Source of the DNA: Dissophora ornata
Lineage: Eukaryota; Mortierellomycota; Mortierellomycetes; Mortierellales; Mortierellaceae
DNA: 24,468 nt
Assembly: GCA_025201705.1 (NCBI GenBank)
Contig: MU617070.1
Coordinates: 1 to 24,468 of the forward strand
Reading direction: 5' to 3'
Shown: positions 1 to 9,352 of the stretch, in pieces
How the letters are laid out: each line of letters opens with the position of its first letter
How positions within the stretch are numbered: position 1 is the first letter of the stretch
Notes under the pieces: generated by a model
The model's database searches: none
What the model was told of the DNA's origin: nothing
The model's input: the letters and a program-made list of their open reading frames with translations, nothing else
Position numbers and translations under genes: made by a program

Positions 1-477
1 TTTTGTGTGTTGGCGTTCAAACAAACTGTCATTCACACATCTAATCCTAAACACTATTGTCAGGGCACTGCACCGTGAAAGAACGAGCGCTTAAAAATAT
101 TCACGCCTTTTTTTTTATCCCGTAAATTGTTCCATGAAGGGAGAGCAAAATGATGCAAATAGATTATGCTGCCATGTGGTCTTTGTAAGGTTTTTTTTTG
201 GGAATATCTTTCATGTGCGTTGAGTATGAGAAAGAGCGAGGAGGGAGGAGGGGGAAAGACAGAGGCAGTGTCCTGATGATGGTGATATATGATTAACGTG
301 TATGCGATAAAGTCGAAATGTCCAAGGTTTGGCGGCCTCGACGGGAGATCTATGCTCGCGGCTTTGAGCAACTAGGCGGCATATTTGTAAGCATTTGAGA
401 GGAACGTCAATCGCAATGTCGGGCAAGAAAAATCGAGAGGCTCTGCAAAATCCACTCTCGAACACTTTTTCCCTCTG

Positions 478-502
478 ACAACACACACACACACACACAC
501 AT
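478..502. repeat. (CA)n microsatellite in pseudogene unit A
   Basis: About 11-12 CA dinucleotides follow gaca. The parent eIF4G exon has only gacaacacc at this point (about 2744-2752), so the tract grew from a short CA seed after duplication. Confidence 0.9.
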
Positions 503-672
503 ACCTTCTCGGATGAGAGCTTCTTGAAGATCTTTTGCGATGTAATCCACATCCGATTGCTTCATCTCCATCGACTGATTCACAAACTCTGTCACAAAAA
601 CAGTGGCCTTGTAGCAAGCAAGAAAATCGAGAGGCTCTGCAAAATCCACTCTCGAACACTCTTCCCTCCGAC

Positions 673-692
673 AACACACACACACACACACC
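673..692. repeat. (CA)n microsatellite in pseudogene unit B
   Basis: About 9-10 CA dinucleotides sit at exactly the same homologous position as the tract in unit A. This suggests the expansion predates the internal duplication. Confidence 0.88.
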
Positions 693-1245
693 TGCTCGGA
701 TGAGAGCTTCTTGAAGATCTCCGCGATACTATCAACATTCCACTGATTTCAACAAAACTCTGTCACCAAACAGTGCGCCTTGTCAGCGAGGCATCCATGC
801 TCCCCTTTGACACTTTTGTCAGCAGCTTGTTCATGTCCCTTCAATGAAAGGTACTCCTTCAAGGTATTCTCGATGTTACACCTGACTTCATCTTCAGCCT
901 TCTTGGGCGCAGCAGCAGAGTCAGCATTCCCTCGACTTTGAGTCTCACTTTCCAATGCACTATTTTATGACCAAAAAAAAAAAAAAAATGCATAAGAAAC
1001 TAATATGCCTTCTGCAATCTTCATATGTGACAGATAGTAGACAACAAATGGGAACTCTGCGCTAGCTGAGCTGATGAGTTTGTTACGGATCAACTGCCCT
1101 CGTGACGTTGTCAAGCAGACCACGTTTTCATCTCTAGAAGACACGCTGTGTGTGCGGGCGCAATCATTTCTCCCCCCTGTCCCTGTCCCCTCTCTCTTTC
1201 TTTTTCTGGTTGTCCTTCTCTCGTAGGTAGCGCGGCAATTTGGAT

Positions 1246-2240
1246 CTTGAAAACCGAGGAGCTAGAAAGCGTCACGTAATTAAATAGTCCGGTAAGAGGA
1301 AAGACATGGATATGGTTACAATCGATAAGACACATACTATATACATGCTAACCGTTATGTATTTGACTTTCTTGGCACGTTCTATGTTCTCCTCCTAGTA
1401 CACCAAACCTCGTATTATTGTGATAAAAAAAACAAAGAGGGAGGGACAGAAGGGACACTCGCTCTGTTCGTTCCGTTTGTAGGAACAGTAGAAACCCCCA
1501 AAAGGACAAAGAATACTACTGAGGACGTGGTGTGGCAGTAACAAAGGAAGGCGCAGTGGGAAAGGGAAAAAAAAAAAAAAAAAGGGATGGGGTGAGAAAG
1601 AAAAAGTTTTGAGTCGATCGCGTGTGTGGGCTGTCGTTTCTTGTGTGTGTGATTTGATCGACCGCCCTTCCCACAGAAGTGAAAGTGCACAGACTTCGTT
1701 TGTGGGGAACGTTTGTGGATGATCGCATGAAAAAAAAAATCATAGTCCCCCTTCTCCCATGATGGTCTGTGCAAAAACCGAAAGCGTGGTGTATTAAAAA
1801 CAGTGTACATTGTAGACTAGGGCGCCACAAAACCCTGGATCCCCCATGTGGACGGAAGACATTACAGTAGACACCTAACCGTGGAGGCAGACAACAGGAA
1901 CGATAGAAACGGCAGGCACCGCAGCCAACGGTTACTTTGACTTCCCCCCCTTTTTTTTTCCCAAGACGCCCTTTGGACTCCAGGCGGCTAATTGTATCTG
2001 TGCATGCCGAAACCTCCACAACCTCCTTCGTTTCTTACATAGGCCATCCATCAATTTACATGGCAAAGAGGAACACTACTCGAAACAGTCCAATATCTCA
2101 TCTTGTGTCGATTCTCAATTTTTATTAATATCATTTTTGTGCAAGATAAAAAAAAAAAAGACGAACAACTGAAAGATAAGATGGGGGGGAGAGGGAACAG
2201 ATTACAAAAAGCAGAGAAAAAGAAAATTATAAAGTTGTAA
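1246..2240. other. Intergenic, low-complexity spacer between pseudogene and eIF4G
   Basis: No coding region is supportable here. Open frames exist but translate to low-complexity Phe/Ser/His-rich strings over poly-A and poly-T runs (for example A18 near 1567-1583 and T-rich near 1951). The eIF4G transcript's 3' end probably falls within 2100-2240. Confidence 0.6.
2121..2126 (-). terminator. Candidate eIF4G poly(A) signal AATAAA
   Basis: The plus-strand sequence tttatt reads AATAAA on the minus strand, about 480 nt past the eIF4G stop. It is the only perfect hexamer I noticed downstream of the gene. The resulting 3' UTR would be long for a compact fungal genome, so variant signals closer to 2603 may be used instead. 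Confidence 0.45.
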
Positions 2241-3640
2241 ACTGTGGAAAAGATTTTTTGCACTCAAAAGTACGCGGCACCGTTTTCGGTAAAATTGTTG
2301 CAAGGAAAAGAAAAAAAAAAAACAGAATGACGGTAAGGAGGGAGGGGAAAGGGAACAAAAGACTATGCTGGTGGTTTGTGTTTGTGTTTCGGTCAATGTT
2401 GTTGTCTTGATGCTGATGAATACTTTTGGATATTTTGCGTTGCGCACGCCGAGTACGAGAAAAGAGGGGGAAAAAAGACAGAAGCAGTGAGTGTCCTGAT
2501 GGTGATAAATGATAAAAGTGTATTTTCTTTCAAAAGATGGTCAGTAAACGTTGAAGAGTGGTTTTTTTGTCGAGAGTGGAGATGTGAAAAAAGTCGAAAT
2601 GTCTAAGGTTTGGCAGCCTTGGCGGGATCCATGCCCGCGGCTTCGAGCAGCTGGGCGGCATATTTGTAGGCATTGGGGACGTCAATCGCAGTGTCGGGCA
2701 AGAACTCGAGAGGGTCTGCAAATCCAGTCTCGAACTCTTCCTCCGACAACACCTTCTCGGATGTGAGCTTCTTGAAGATCTCTGCGATGCTATCGACATC
2801 CGACTGCTTCATCTCCATCGACTGATTCACAAACTCTGTCACAAACAGTGGCCTGTAGCAGGCATCCAGCTCCTTGACGCTTGTCAGCAGCTCGTTCATA
2901 TCCTTCAATGAGAGGTACTCCTTCAGGGTATTCTCGATGCTACGCTTGGCTTCATCCTCAGTCTTCTTGGGCGCAGCAGAGTCAGCATCGCCCGACTTTG
3001 ACTCTGCACCGGCGCTCTCGTTCTCGGGAGGAGGAGTTGAGCGAGGCAGCAGCTGCAGACGCTTGCGTTCTACAGGCTTCTCGGCATCAACGCTACCACG
3101 ACGGTCGCCAGTCTCGCCTTCCAATGCACTATTTTATGACCAACCAAAAAAAAAAATGCATAAGAAACTAATATGCCTTCGGCAATGTTCATATGCGACA
3201 GATAGTAGACAACAATGAACTTACGCAAAAATGTTGGTTGAGCTGATATGGCGGGTCGTCTCGCTCTGAGATGCAGCCTTTGCTTCGGCACGCTTGCCCT
3301 TGGAAAGAGATCCAAACACAGACTGGCTTGGTCCCAGACTTGGCACACCACTGAGCTTTGAGCGGCTCGTGTTACCAAATGACGAAAGATCTCCTGCCTT
3401 CTTGGTCACCGGAGCGGCGCTAGATCCCACAGTCGACCAACCGTCCGCACCAACCTGAGGAACGCCACCCATATCGTGACGAGCATCGCCAGAGCCTCCC
3501 CGGTAGGAGGAGTTACGGCTCAACTGCTCGCGACGGTTAGGCAGACCACGTCCACCACCAGAAGACGCTGTGCGGCGCATCATCTCCTTTTCCTCTTGCT
3601 GTCTGGCTGCCTCCTCATGAATGGCGGCAATAGTCTTGGG
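2240..3640 (-). repeat. Parent copy of the direct duplication (eIF4G 3' end)
   Basis: This is the intact source of the degenerate block at about 60-1245, in direct orientation, with about 1 kb of unrelated sequence between the two copies. It covers the 3' UTR, the MA3 exon, the last intron and part of the penultimate exon. Boundaries are approximate. Confidence 0.8.
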
Positions 3641-6600
3641 GCCGGCAGCTGCGCGTCTGTTAACCCACTTGCTACTACGCAAATCAATGACGTCCTGGAT
3701 CATGAATCGGATACGGCTTGGGAGCTTCAGGTTCTTTGTCAACTCTGTCATGCGATTAAAGTAGATGTCCATAAAGTTTTTGGCTTCGGGCCGGTCAAGC
3801 TGCAATCCAATAGTAGTCATAAGCTTGCAGAGACCCTCGATTTCCTCCTCCTCGGGGTCCTTGACATTGGCCAGCAGCTTCTTCACGCACTCATGCATGA
3901 TCTTCTCTGTCAACATCTGGAGCTTGAACAACTCTCCGATGAAATGGATGAGACCAAGACCCTGACGCTTTGCCTTCATGAGGACATAGTACTCGTCTGA
4001 CATCAGATCGGGGCCGTCCTTGTCATTCAAAGAGGTGCCGGTCACGGTAGCCTTGTCCTTCCAGCCCCTCGTAAAGTCCTCTTGACACCTGTGAAGGAGA
4101 TATTTGCGCAAAAGCTTTCCTCCGGTTGAACCTTCGACCTCAACGTCCCTGATGTCGTTCGAAACCTTCTCCATCAACTTTTGGCACAACTGGGCGTAGA
4201 CTACTCCAAAGTTAGGCTCGTCTGTGGCCTTCTCAAAAATGAGCTTAATGCAGTGTTTCAAAGTGGCGCCATCGTTCTCCCTGACGCTCATATTGGCAAT
4301 GTCGATCACCTTGTCAGAGATACTGTCGAACTTTTCAAGAGTCAGCTTGTTCAGCAGACCCTTCACCTTACGAGCGACCACATCTTGGGATAGAGGCTCC
4401 TCACCCGTGGTTGAAACTGTCTGGGTAGCATTGGCGGTAGGAGTCCAAGCATTCTCGGTCTTCTCAAGAGGAACAATGTCGGCAAGAGGGATGGTCAAAG
4501 CAGGCTCCTGGTGACCACGGTCGCCGCCGCGACCCTGTCCGCCACCGCGCTTAGCACCACGAGATCCGCGCTGAGAAGGCGGACGAGCGAGGTTGTTGCG
4601 TGGCAAAAAGCTGTCGCTTGGTGTCCTGTGAGTCATACGGTTATCGCCGCTGGGGTTACGCATACCCATGGGTGTGCCTTGGTTGATAGTCATCTTACCC
4701 AGGCTGAAATTACCCATAGGTGATGCAGGCTTGCCGCGGCCATTGGGCATAGGGCGCGCACTACGATTAGGGCCTCCGGGCGACTGCATGCCGCGGTCAT
4801 TTCCATCGCCTCCCAGAACATCGAGCGAAGGCAGGGAGTCGGGTTTGTCGATACAGACATTCATGAACTGCATCAAAAAGTCGCGGTCGTATCTGAACTT
4901 GCCCTGAATATCAGCATTGCCTGGCGACTGGATATGAGAGGGGTAGCTGACGGCGCTGAAGTTCTCAATACGAGCCGATGGGCTCGAAGTGGGAGCAGAC
5001 ATGGTGCGAGCGAGGTCGACGGAGAGACCAGCTTTGGCGGAATCAACAGGCTTGGACTCGGTTGCAGGGGCATCAGGCTTCTTGTCAGCGTCAATCTTGG
5101 CAGCCTCGGCGGCCTTCTCCTGCTTGAGCTTCTCGGCAAGTTTCTCAGTCTCGAGGGCAATGCGACGCTCGGCCTCGAGCTTCTCCTTGGCCTCCTGCTC
5201 AGCCTTCTCCTTCTCGAGACGGACCTTTTCTGCCTCGGCCTTTTCACGGGCAATGCGCTCCTCTTCGTCCTTGCGCTGAAGTTCCGCCTCGGCTTGTTCC
5301 CTTTCGAGACGCTCCTTCTCTTCCTGCTCCTTGCGTTCGCGCTCTTCCTTTTCCTTGCGCTCGCGCTCCTCTTGTTCCTTGAGCTCACGCTCCACTCTCT
5401 CTTTGCGCTCCTGCTCAGCACGAGCCTCAGCCTCGAGACGCTCCTTTTCCTCCTGCTCTTCACGGATCTTGCGCTCTTCGGCCTCCTTGGCCTCTCTTTC
5501 GATGCGCTCCTTTTCTTCGCGCTCCAAGCGCTCCTTCTCCTCCTTCTCCTTGCGAGCCTTCTCTTCACTCTCCTTGCGTTCCCTGTCCTCTCTATCGCGC
5601 TCATCAGGATGCACAATCTTGATGGCGTTCTTGACAGCAGGAGGAGGAGTGATAATGCTCTTCTTCTCCTCCTCGGGGTTCTTGATGTCAATAACAGCGG
5701 GGAGCTTGGGGGCCTTGTTGTCGGCAGAAGAGACGGCGGCAGGCAGAGGCTTCACCTCGGTGTTGGTGTCTGGGTTGATGATAGCAATTCGCTTTGAGCC
5801 CTGAGCCTGAGGAGTGAATGCTGGCGCACTAGCATTGAATTGTCTAGGGGCCATGGGTCGCTGTTGAGCCATTCCGTAAGGAGCCATTGGCTGCTGATAC
5901 ATCTGCTGCTGATAATATCCTGTGGTATCATAAGGCATGTACTACACGGAGGCGAGAAAGGAAAGGTATTAGTATGATACGCAACACTGAGGCCTTTTTT
6001 CGAGAGAGAAAAATAAAGGTCTAAAAAGCAACTTACATATGCCTGCTGGCCCCAGGACTGCTGCTGCTGGTGCTGAGGATGCATTCCATGGTGCTGACCC
6101 TGAGGGTTCATGGGAACCATGTTGTGGCTTTTGATTGGAGGGCGCTGGGGTGTAAAAGGAGCAGGACCTGCCTGAGAAACACCCATGGTTGGGATCATGG
6201 GAGCCTGAGAGATGGCTGGCACAGAGGCACGGTAATGCTGCTCATTGGCGTATGTAGACGAGGTCGAGTCCGTACGTCTGTGAGAGGGGTGGTGTCCATG
6301 GGCCATGTGGGCCTGGGGCACGTGTGGGGGAATAGACTTGTTGAACTGGTGTTCTGGAGCATGTGACACGGGCTGGGCAGGCTCTTGGGGTGCAGCAACA
6401 GGGGTCTGTGCAGCTGGGGTCTATTAAAAATCAGAGTGCACGTTTGGGTCAGCGATCGCATAAAGTCACCGCAATCACTTGTTCTAGAAATCACCTGTCA
6501 TGCGTAGAATAGGCTACACACCTCTTCCGACTTGTTGGGGATCGTCTGTGAGGCAGCGATGCTTCCAAATGTCATGGCTGTGCCAGCGGCTGGTGCAGTG

Positions 6601-7814
6601 GGAGTGCTTTCGCTGGCAACTGCAGGCGATGATCCAGATTCCGGTTCGTTGAAGGATCCAAAGCGAAGTGATGAGGCTACGAGACACGGCAAGACATAAA
6701 ACAGGTTAGTCTTGTGGACAATCGTTTAAAATAGCACTCTGTATCATCATCAGAGAGTGTCTTGATAGCCGATCTGCAGGGCATGCAGGGAACATACCGG
6801 GGCTGCCCGAGACAGGAGCGGAGGCAGAAGCCGAAGGAGCAGCAGTGGCGGCGGGCTTTCCTGCCGACTGACCCTTCACGGCTGCCGCAGCAGTGGGTGC
6901 CTGTGATCTCCTATTGGCACTATTGGTGGCATATGAAAAAGCGACGATTAGTTGCTGGGCACCACCACATATCATTACACAAACAAAACCTTCTCTCTGC
7001 ATATGCCCTTCTCGTTTGAAGGAGAAAAAGGGCAGCCGGGCCCCCCGGGCCAAGAAAGGGAGAAATAAAAATAAAACAACAGTGACCAAAGCCAAGAACA
7101 GACCCGCGCGAACGGGCCACAGCCAGTCCATGTCTAAAGGGGGGGGGGGGATTGAGGAATCGAGGATTGACCATGAACTAGATCGATCTTGTCCAAAAAG
7201 CAGACATGGATCTGGACATCCGCAGTAACAACAAAACACCATGCGGGCCCAATCCAAGAATAGGGTAATCCACCCAAAACGTGGTCATTACGGTGAGGTC
7301 ATGTGGATTGTGGAGAGAGGACACAGGGATCAAGCGGAACGGTCGATAACAACAAGGTAAAAAATAGATTGCACATGTCCACTTGTCTCAATAAGCAAAA
7401 AGGCGAAAAACAACAAAAAAACAATGAACACAGACAAAATGGCAGATCGATAAATATATAATCCACATACGCATTGTTGGCCTTGGCGGCTACAGCAGAG
7501 TAGTTGCCATTGGCAGTGGATGGGGTTGCTGACTTTGGGGCAGGCTGCTGCGGTGGCTGCTTTGGCTGCGATGAAGAGTTGTTGGAGACAGCTGCACCCT
7601 GGCTTCCTGAAGACGACGTCGTTGCAGTCGACGGTTGGGTCTGTGATGCAGGCGCAGAAGGGTTGTTAGAGGAAGGGTTGGCTGCTGCTTGTTGCTGTGT
7701 CGAGGCGGGTGGAGGAGTCGCGGGGTTGGCTTTGGTGGTGTTTCTCTGAGCAGCCGCGGCAAAGCTGATGGGTGGAGTACCGGATGTAGATTGTTGGGTA
7801 GAATTCCTTTTCAT
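2603..7814 (-). CDS. Eukaryotic translation initiation factor 4 gamma (eIF4G)
   Basis: Scaffold of the cap-binding complex eIF4F in the cytoplasm; it links eIF4E, eIF4A, eIF3 and poly(A)-binding protein. Exons (minus strand): 7814-7471, 6919-6798, 6676-6522, 6420-6037, 5941-3225 and 3128-2603, giving 1415 aa. All junction phases agree and introns are GT-AG. In order: a Ser/Thr/Pro/Gln-rich N-terminus; a PAM2-like motif FNASAPAFTP (about 370-379); the conserved fungal stretch KRIAIINPDT; a long Glu/Arg/Lys-rich segment (about 446-616), probably a single alpha-helix; the eIF4E-binding motif YDRDFLM (about 686-692, fits YxxxxL-hydrophobic); an RGG-rich patch (about 790-815); the MIF4G domain (about 850-1095) that binds eIF4A; and a C-terminal MA3 domain (about 1305-1405). 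S. cerevisiae eIF4G lacks MA3. The start is the first ATG of exon 1. Exon 2 could begin at 6910 instead of 6919, also in frame. The MA3 exon has a decayed duplicate nearby. Confidence 0.95.
4871..4891 (-). other. eIF4E-binding motif of eIF4G
   Basis: The encoded YDRDFLM matches the canonical YxxxxL-hydrophobic helix by which eIF4G docks on the dorsal face of eIF4E. It follows KFR and precedes QF, as in other fungal and plant eIF4G proteins. Confidence 0.92.
5810..5839 (-). other. PAM2-like motif in the eIF4G N-terminal region
   Basis: The encoded FNASAPAFTP fits the PAM2 pattern (L)NxxAxxFxP, in which Phe inserts into the MLLE domain of poly(A)-binding protein. The usual Leu is replaced by Phe. 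It lies in a disordered Gln/Pro/Met-rich stretch just after the fourth intron, which suits a short linear motif. Confidence 0.55.
6910..6919 (-). other. Tandem in-frame acceptors of eIF4G intron 1
   Basis: Two AATAG acceptors lie 9 nt apart (exon 2 starting at 6919 or 6910). Both keep the frame and would include or omit three residues (Ala/Asn/Arg region). I used the upstream one in the model. Confidence 0.5.
6920..7470 (-). other. eIF4G intron 1 (551 nt), the longest intron in the window
   Basis: It runs from GTATGT at 7470 to an AATAG acceptor at 6920, with a phase-2 junction. It contains a run of ten or more G (plus strand) at about 7139-7150 and A-rich stretches. No conserved coding or RNA element is recognisable inside. 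Its size compared with the 80-130 nt typical here could reflect regulatory content or an unrecognised alternative first exon. Confidence 0.75.
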
Positions 7815-7902
7815 AATAGGTGATCGATTAATACATAACCCACGGGGGAGGAGTTATAGTGGGGAGGTGGAGAATGGGGGGTGCGGTTGTTGGTAATGAA
7901 AT

Positions 7903-7948
7903 GGGATGAACAAGGGGATGAATGAAAGAATGGATGAATGGATGAAAG
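7903..7948. repeat. Imperfect GATGAATG/GATGAAAG short tandem repeat
   Basis: Degenerate four-base units (atga, atgg) recur across this stretch in the probable eIF4G 5' leader or proximal promoter. On the transcribed strand they read as CATT/CATC-type units. Confidence 0.6.
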
Positions 7949-8235
7949 GGGAGGGGTAAATGAGATGGAGGAGGGGGGTAAGAAGAGAAGGGAAGGAAAG
8001 CGAAATCTATGTGAATGCGAACCCTTCCTAGCTGGCAGAGTCTGCAGTGTGTGTGGTGCAGGATTTTTTTTTTGCTCGTGCTCTGTGTGCAGCCTCTGAT
8101 TCTTTCCTCGCCATCCAATGACTTTTTTTAAATTTTTTTGTTTACCTTTGTGGACTTGTTATGCCCCTTGCTGAGTGAGGTCCTAGTCTTTTTGCCTCTG
8201 CACGTTCCTGTTGTGCGCAGGGGCGCGCATGGCCT

Positions 8236-8264
8236 TGGTTCGGGGTTGGTACGGGGTTGGTACG
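8236..8264. repeat. Two-copy 11-bp direct repeat cggggttggta
   Basis: Two adjacent copies are followed by a partial third (cggg). It lies in the spacer between Ric8 and eIF4G; function unknown. Confidence 0.6.
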
Positions 8265-8753
8265 GGACATGCGGGACATTGCTTTTTGTTCCGCGACCCA
8301 CCACCACTATCCACTCTATCCAGCACAGCCGTGCGTGTCTGGGCGTGGGCGGGTAGGCGATGCCACAATCCACATCATGGCATGAGTATTTCCGATCATA
8401 TCGGTATATCGAATGTATTATTATAATTATGTATCTACTACTATCCGGTATACATGGCACCCATGCTCCATGCTCCATCGCGCTAGCTTTTGCTCTTCGG
8501 TATCCCTATTTTTGTCCTCTGCGTGCCACATTCTTTCTCTCGCCCGCTCTCTCTCCTTCTCTCTGTGCCACCATCTCTCCTCCTTCCTGGCTTTGTTTCA
8601 AGTTATTTCCTGCTTCGGGAAAACTAATATCAAAAACAAATAAAAAAAAGAATCCTATGCTTCCCCAAATGTATCCAAGTCTCCCCTTGACATGCCAGTA
8701 AGGATTTGGATTTTTTGTGCAATACACCCCGAGACCAAGGGTCATCATCACCA

Positions 8754-9317
8754 TCATACCTTCCCATACTTCCTCTCCAGCTCCTCTTCTTCCTCCTTCT
8801 CAAGCCTCTCCTCCTCGTCATAGTATCGGTCTCGCTCCCTCTGCCGCAATCCAGCCTCCAGGGCCGGGTTACGTACATCCATAACCCCTGTCCGACGCAT
8901 CTTGTCAAACATATCCAACAGTCTCCCAGCCTCTTCCTCCTTCTCTTCTTCCGTCATATCCGCCATAGCAGTGCGGACTGCTGATGGATCAGGATAGTAC
9001 GCACCCGTGATCGGGTTGACAGCGGACGGTGTCGAATACCTGCGACTGTGAGACGCAGAAGGACCTGGAGTGGAGGACGTCTTTGCTGATGCAGTTGTGG
9101 ACGACGCTGAAGTTGATGTGGATTTTGGCAAATCCGCACTCTGCTTTGGGATTTCCTCGTCAATTTCTTCAACATCGGCACCACTCACTGATGATGGCAC
9201 GCCCAAGTTCCTGTTCATGAGGAACCCCGCTGCATTGCCATATCCCACATTGTGGGTCAAAGTCGTGGCTATTTTCAGTTTATGATCAGACAAAACATTA
9301 GCACTGGAGAGCAAATA

Positions 9318-9352
<35 letters not shown>

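Larger units (their letters stand above)
425..812 (-). repeat. Two tandem units of about 195 bp inside the eIF4G pseudogene
   Basis: Unit A starts near 425 and unit B near 620. Both run through the same MA3-exon segment: the aagaaaa-tcgagaggctctgcaaaatcc start, the (CA)n tract, then the gagcttcttgaagatct stretch. The join near 614-622 lies at a short gcaag-type microhomology, consistent with slipped or unequal duplication. The intact gene has this segment once (about 2699-2870). Unit B has diverged further from the parent after about 740. Confidence 0.85.
60..1245 (-). pseudogene. Degenerate tandem copy of the eIF4G 3' end (MA3 exon, last intron, 3' flank)
   Basis: This block repeats, in the same orientation, the intact eIF4G 3' end at about 2240-3640. 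Matching stretches include the 3' flank (about 190-320 against 2420-2600), the MA3-coding exon (about 320-955 against 2603-3128), the last intron including its A-rich tract (about 957-1055 against 3129-3224) and a piece of the preceding exon (about 1060-1170 against 3510-3580). Retention of the intron shows DNA-level duplication rather than retroposition. It is broken: the stop triplet equivalent to the parent's TAG is changed at 322-324, small indels shift the frame throughout, about 105 bp before the intron and about 270 bp after it are missing, and a 195-bp piece is duplicated internally. Similarity fades beyond about 1170 and below about 190, so the outer limits are approximate. No intact product is expected. 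Confidence 0.87.
7815..8753 (-). promoter_or_regulatory. Intergenic region: Ric8 3' UTR and eIF4G promoter/5' UTR
   Basis: Both flanking genes are on the minus strand, so the high-coordinate part must hold the Ric8 3' end and the low-coordinate part the eIF4G promoter. The region includes purine-rich tracts (plus strand, 7850-7990), an ATGA/ATGG-type tandem array and a 10-bp direct repeat near 8236-8262. A GTAAAC donor-like site on the minus strand near 8150 would allow a 5' UTR intron, but I cannot prove one. No TATA box or clear coding region is seen. Confidence 0.6.

Noticed and set aside
476..692. Repeat-spacer pattern of the two CA tracts as a possible CRISPR-like array
   Set aside because: Only two units, homologous to the eIF4G exon throughout, in a eukaryotic genome; explained by tandem duplication.
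1415..2019. Open frames in the spacer between pseudogene and eIF4G
   Set aside because: Translations are Phe/Ser/His-rich over homopolymer runs with no domain or codon signal.
4873..5797. Long open frames over the middle of eIF4G on both strands (Arg-rich on the minus strand, Leu/Phe-rich on the plus strand)
   Set aside because: They are shadows of the biased Glu/Arg/Lys codons of the eIF4G helical segment; the true frame is fixed by the eIF4E-binding, MIF4G and MA3 motifs.
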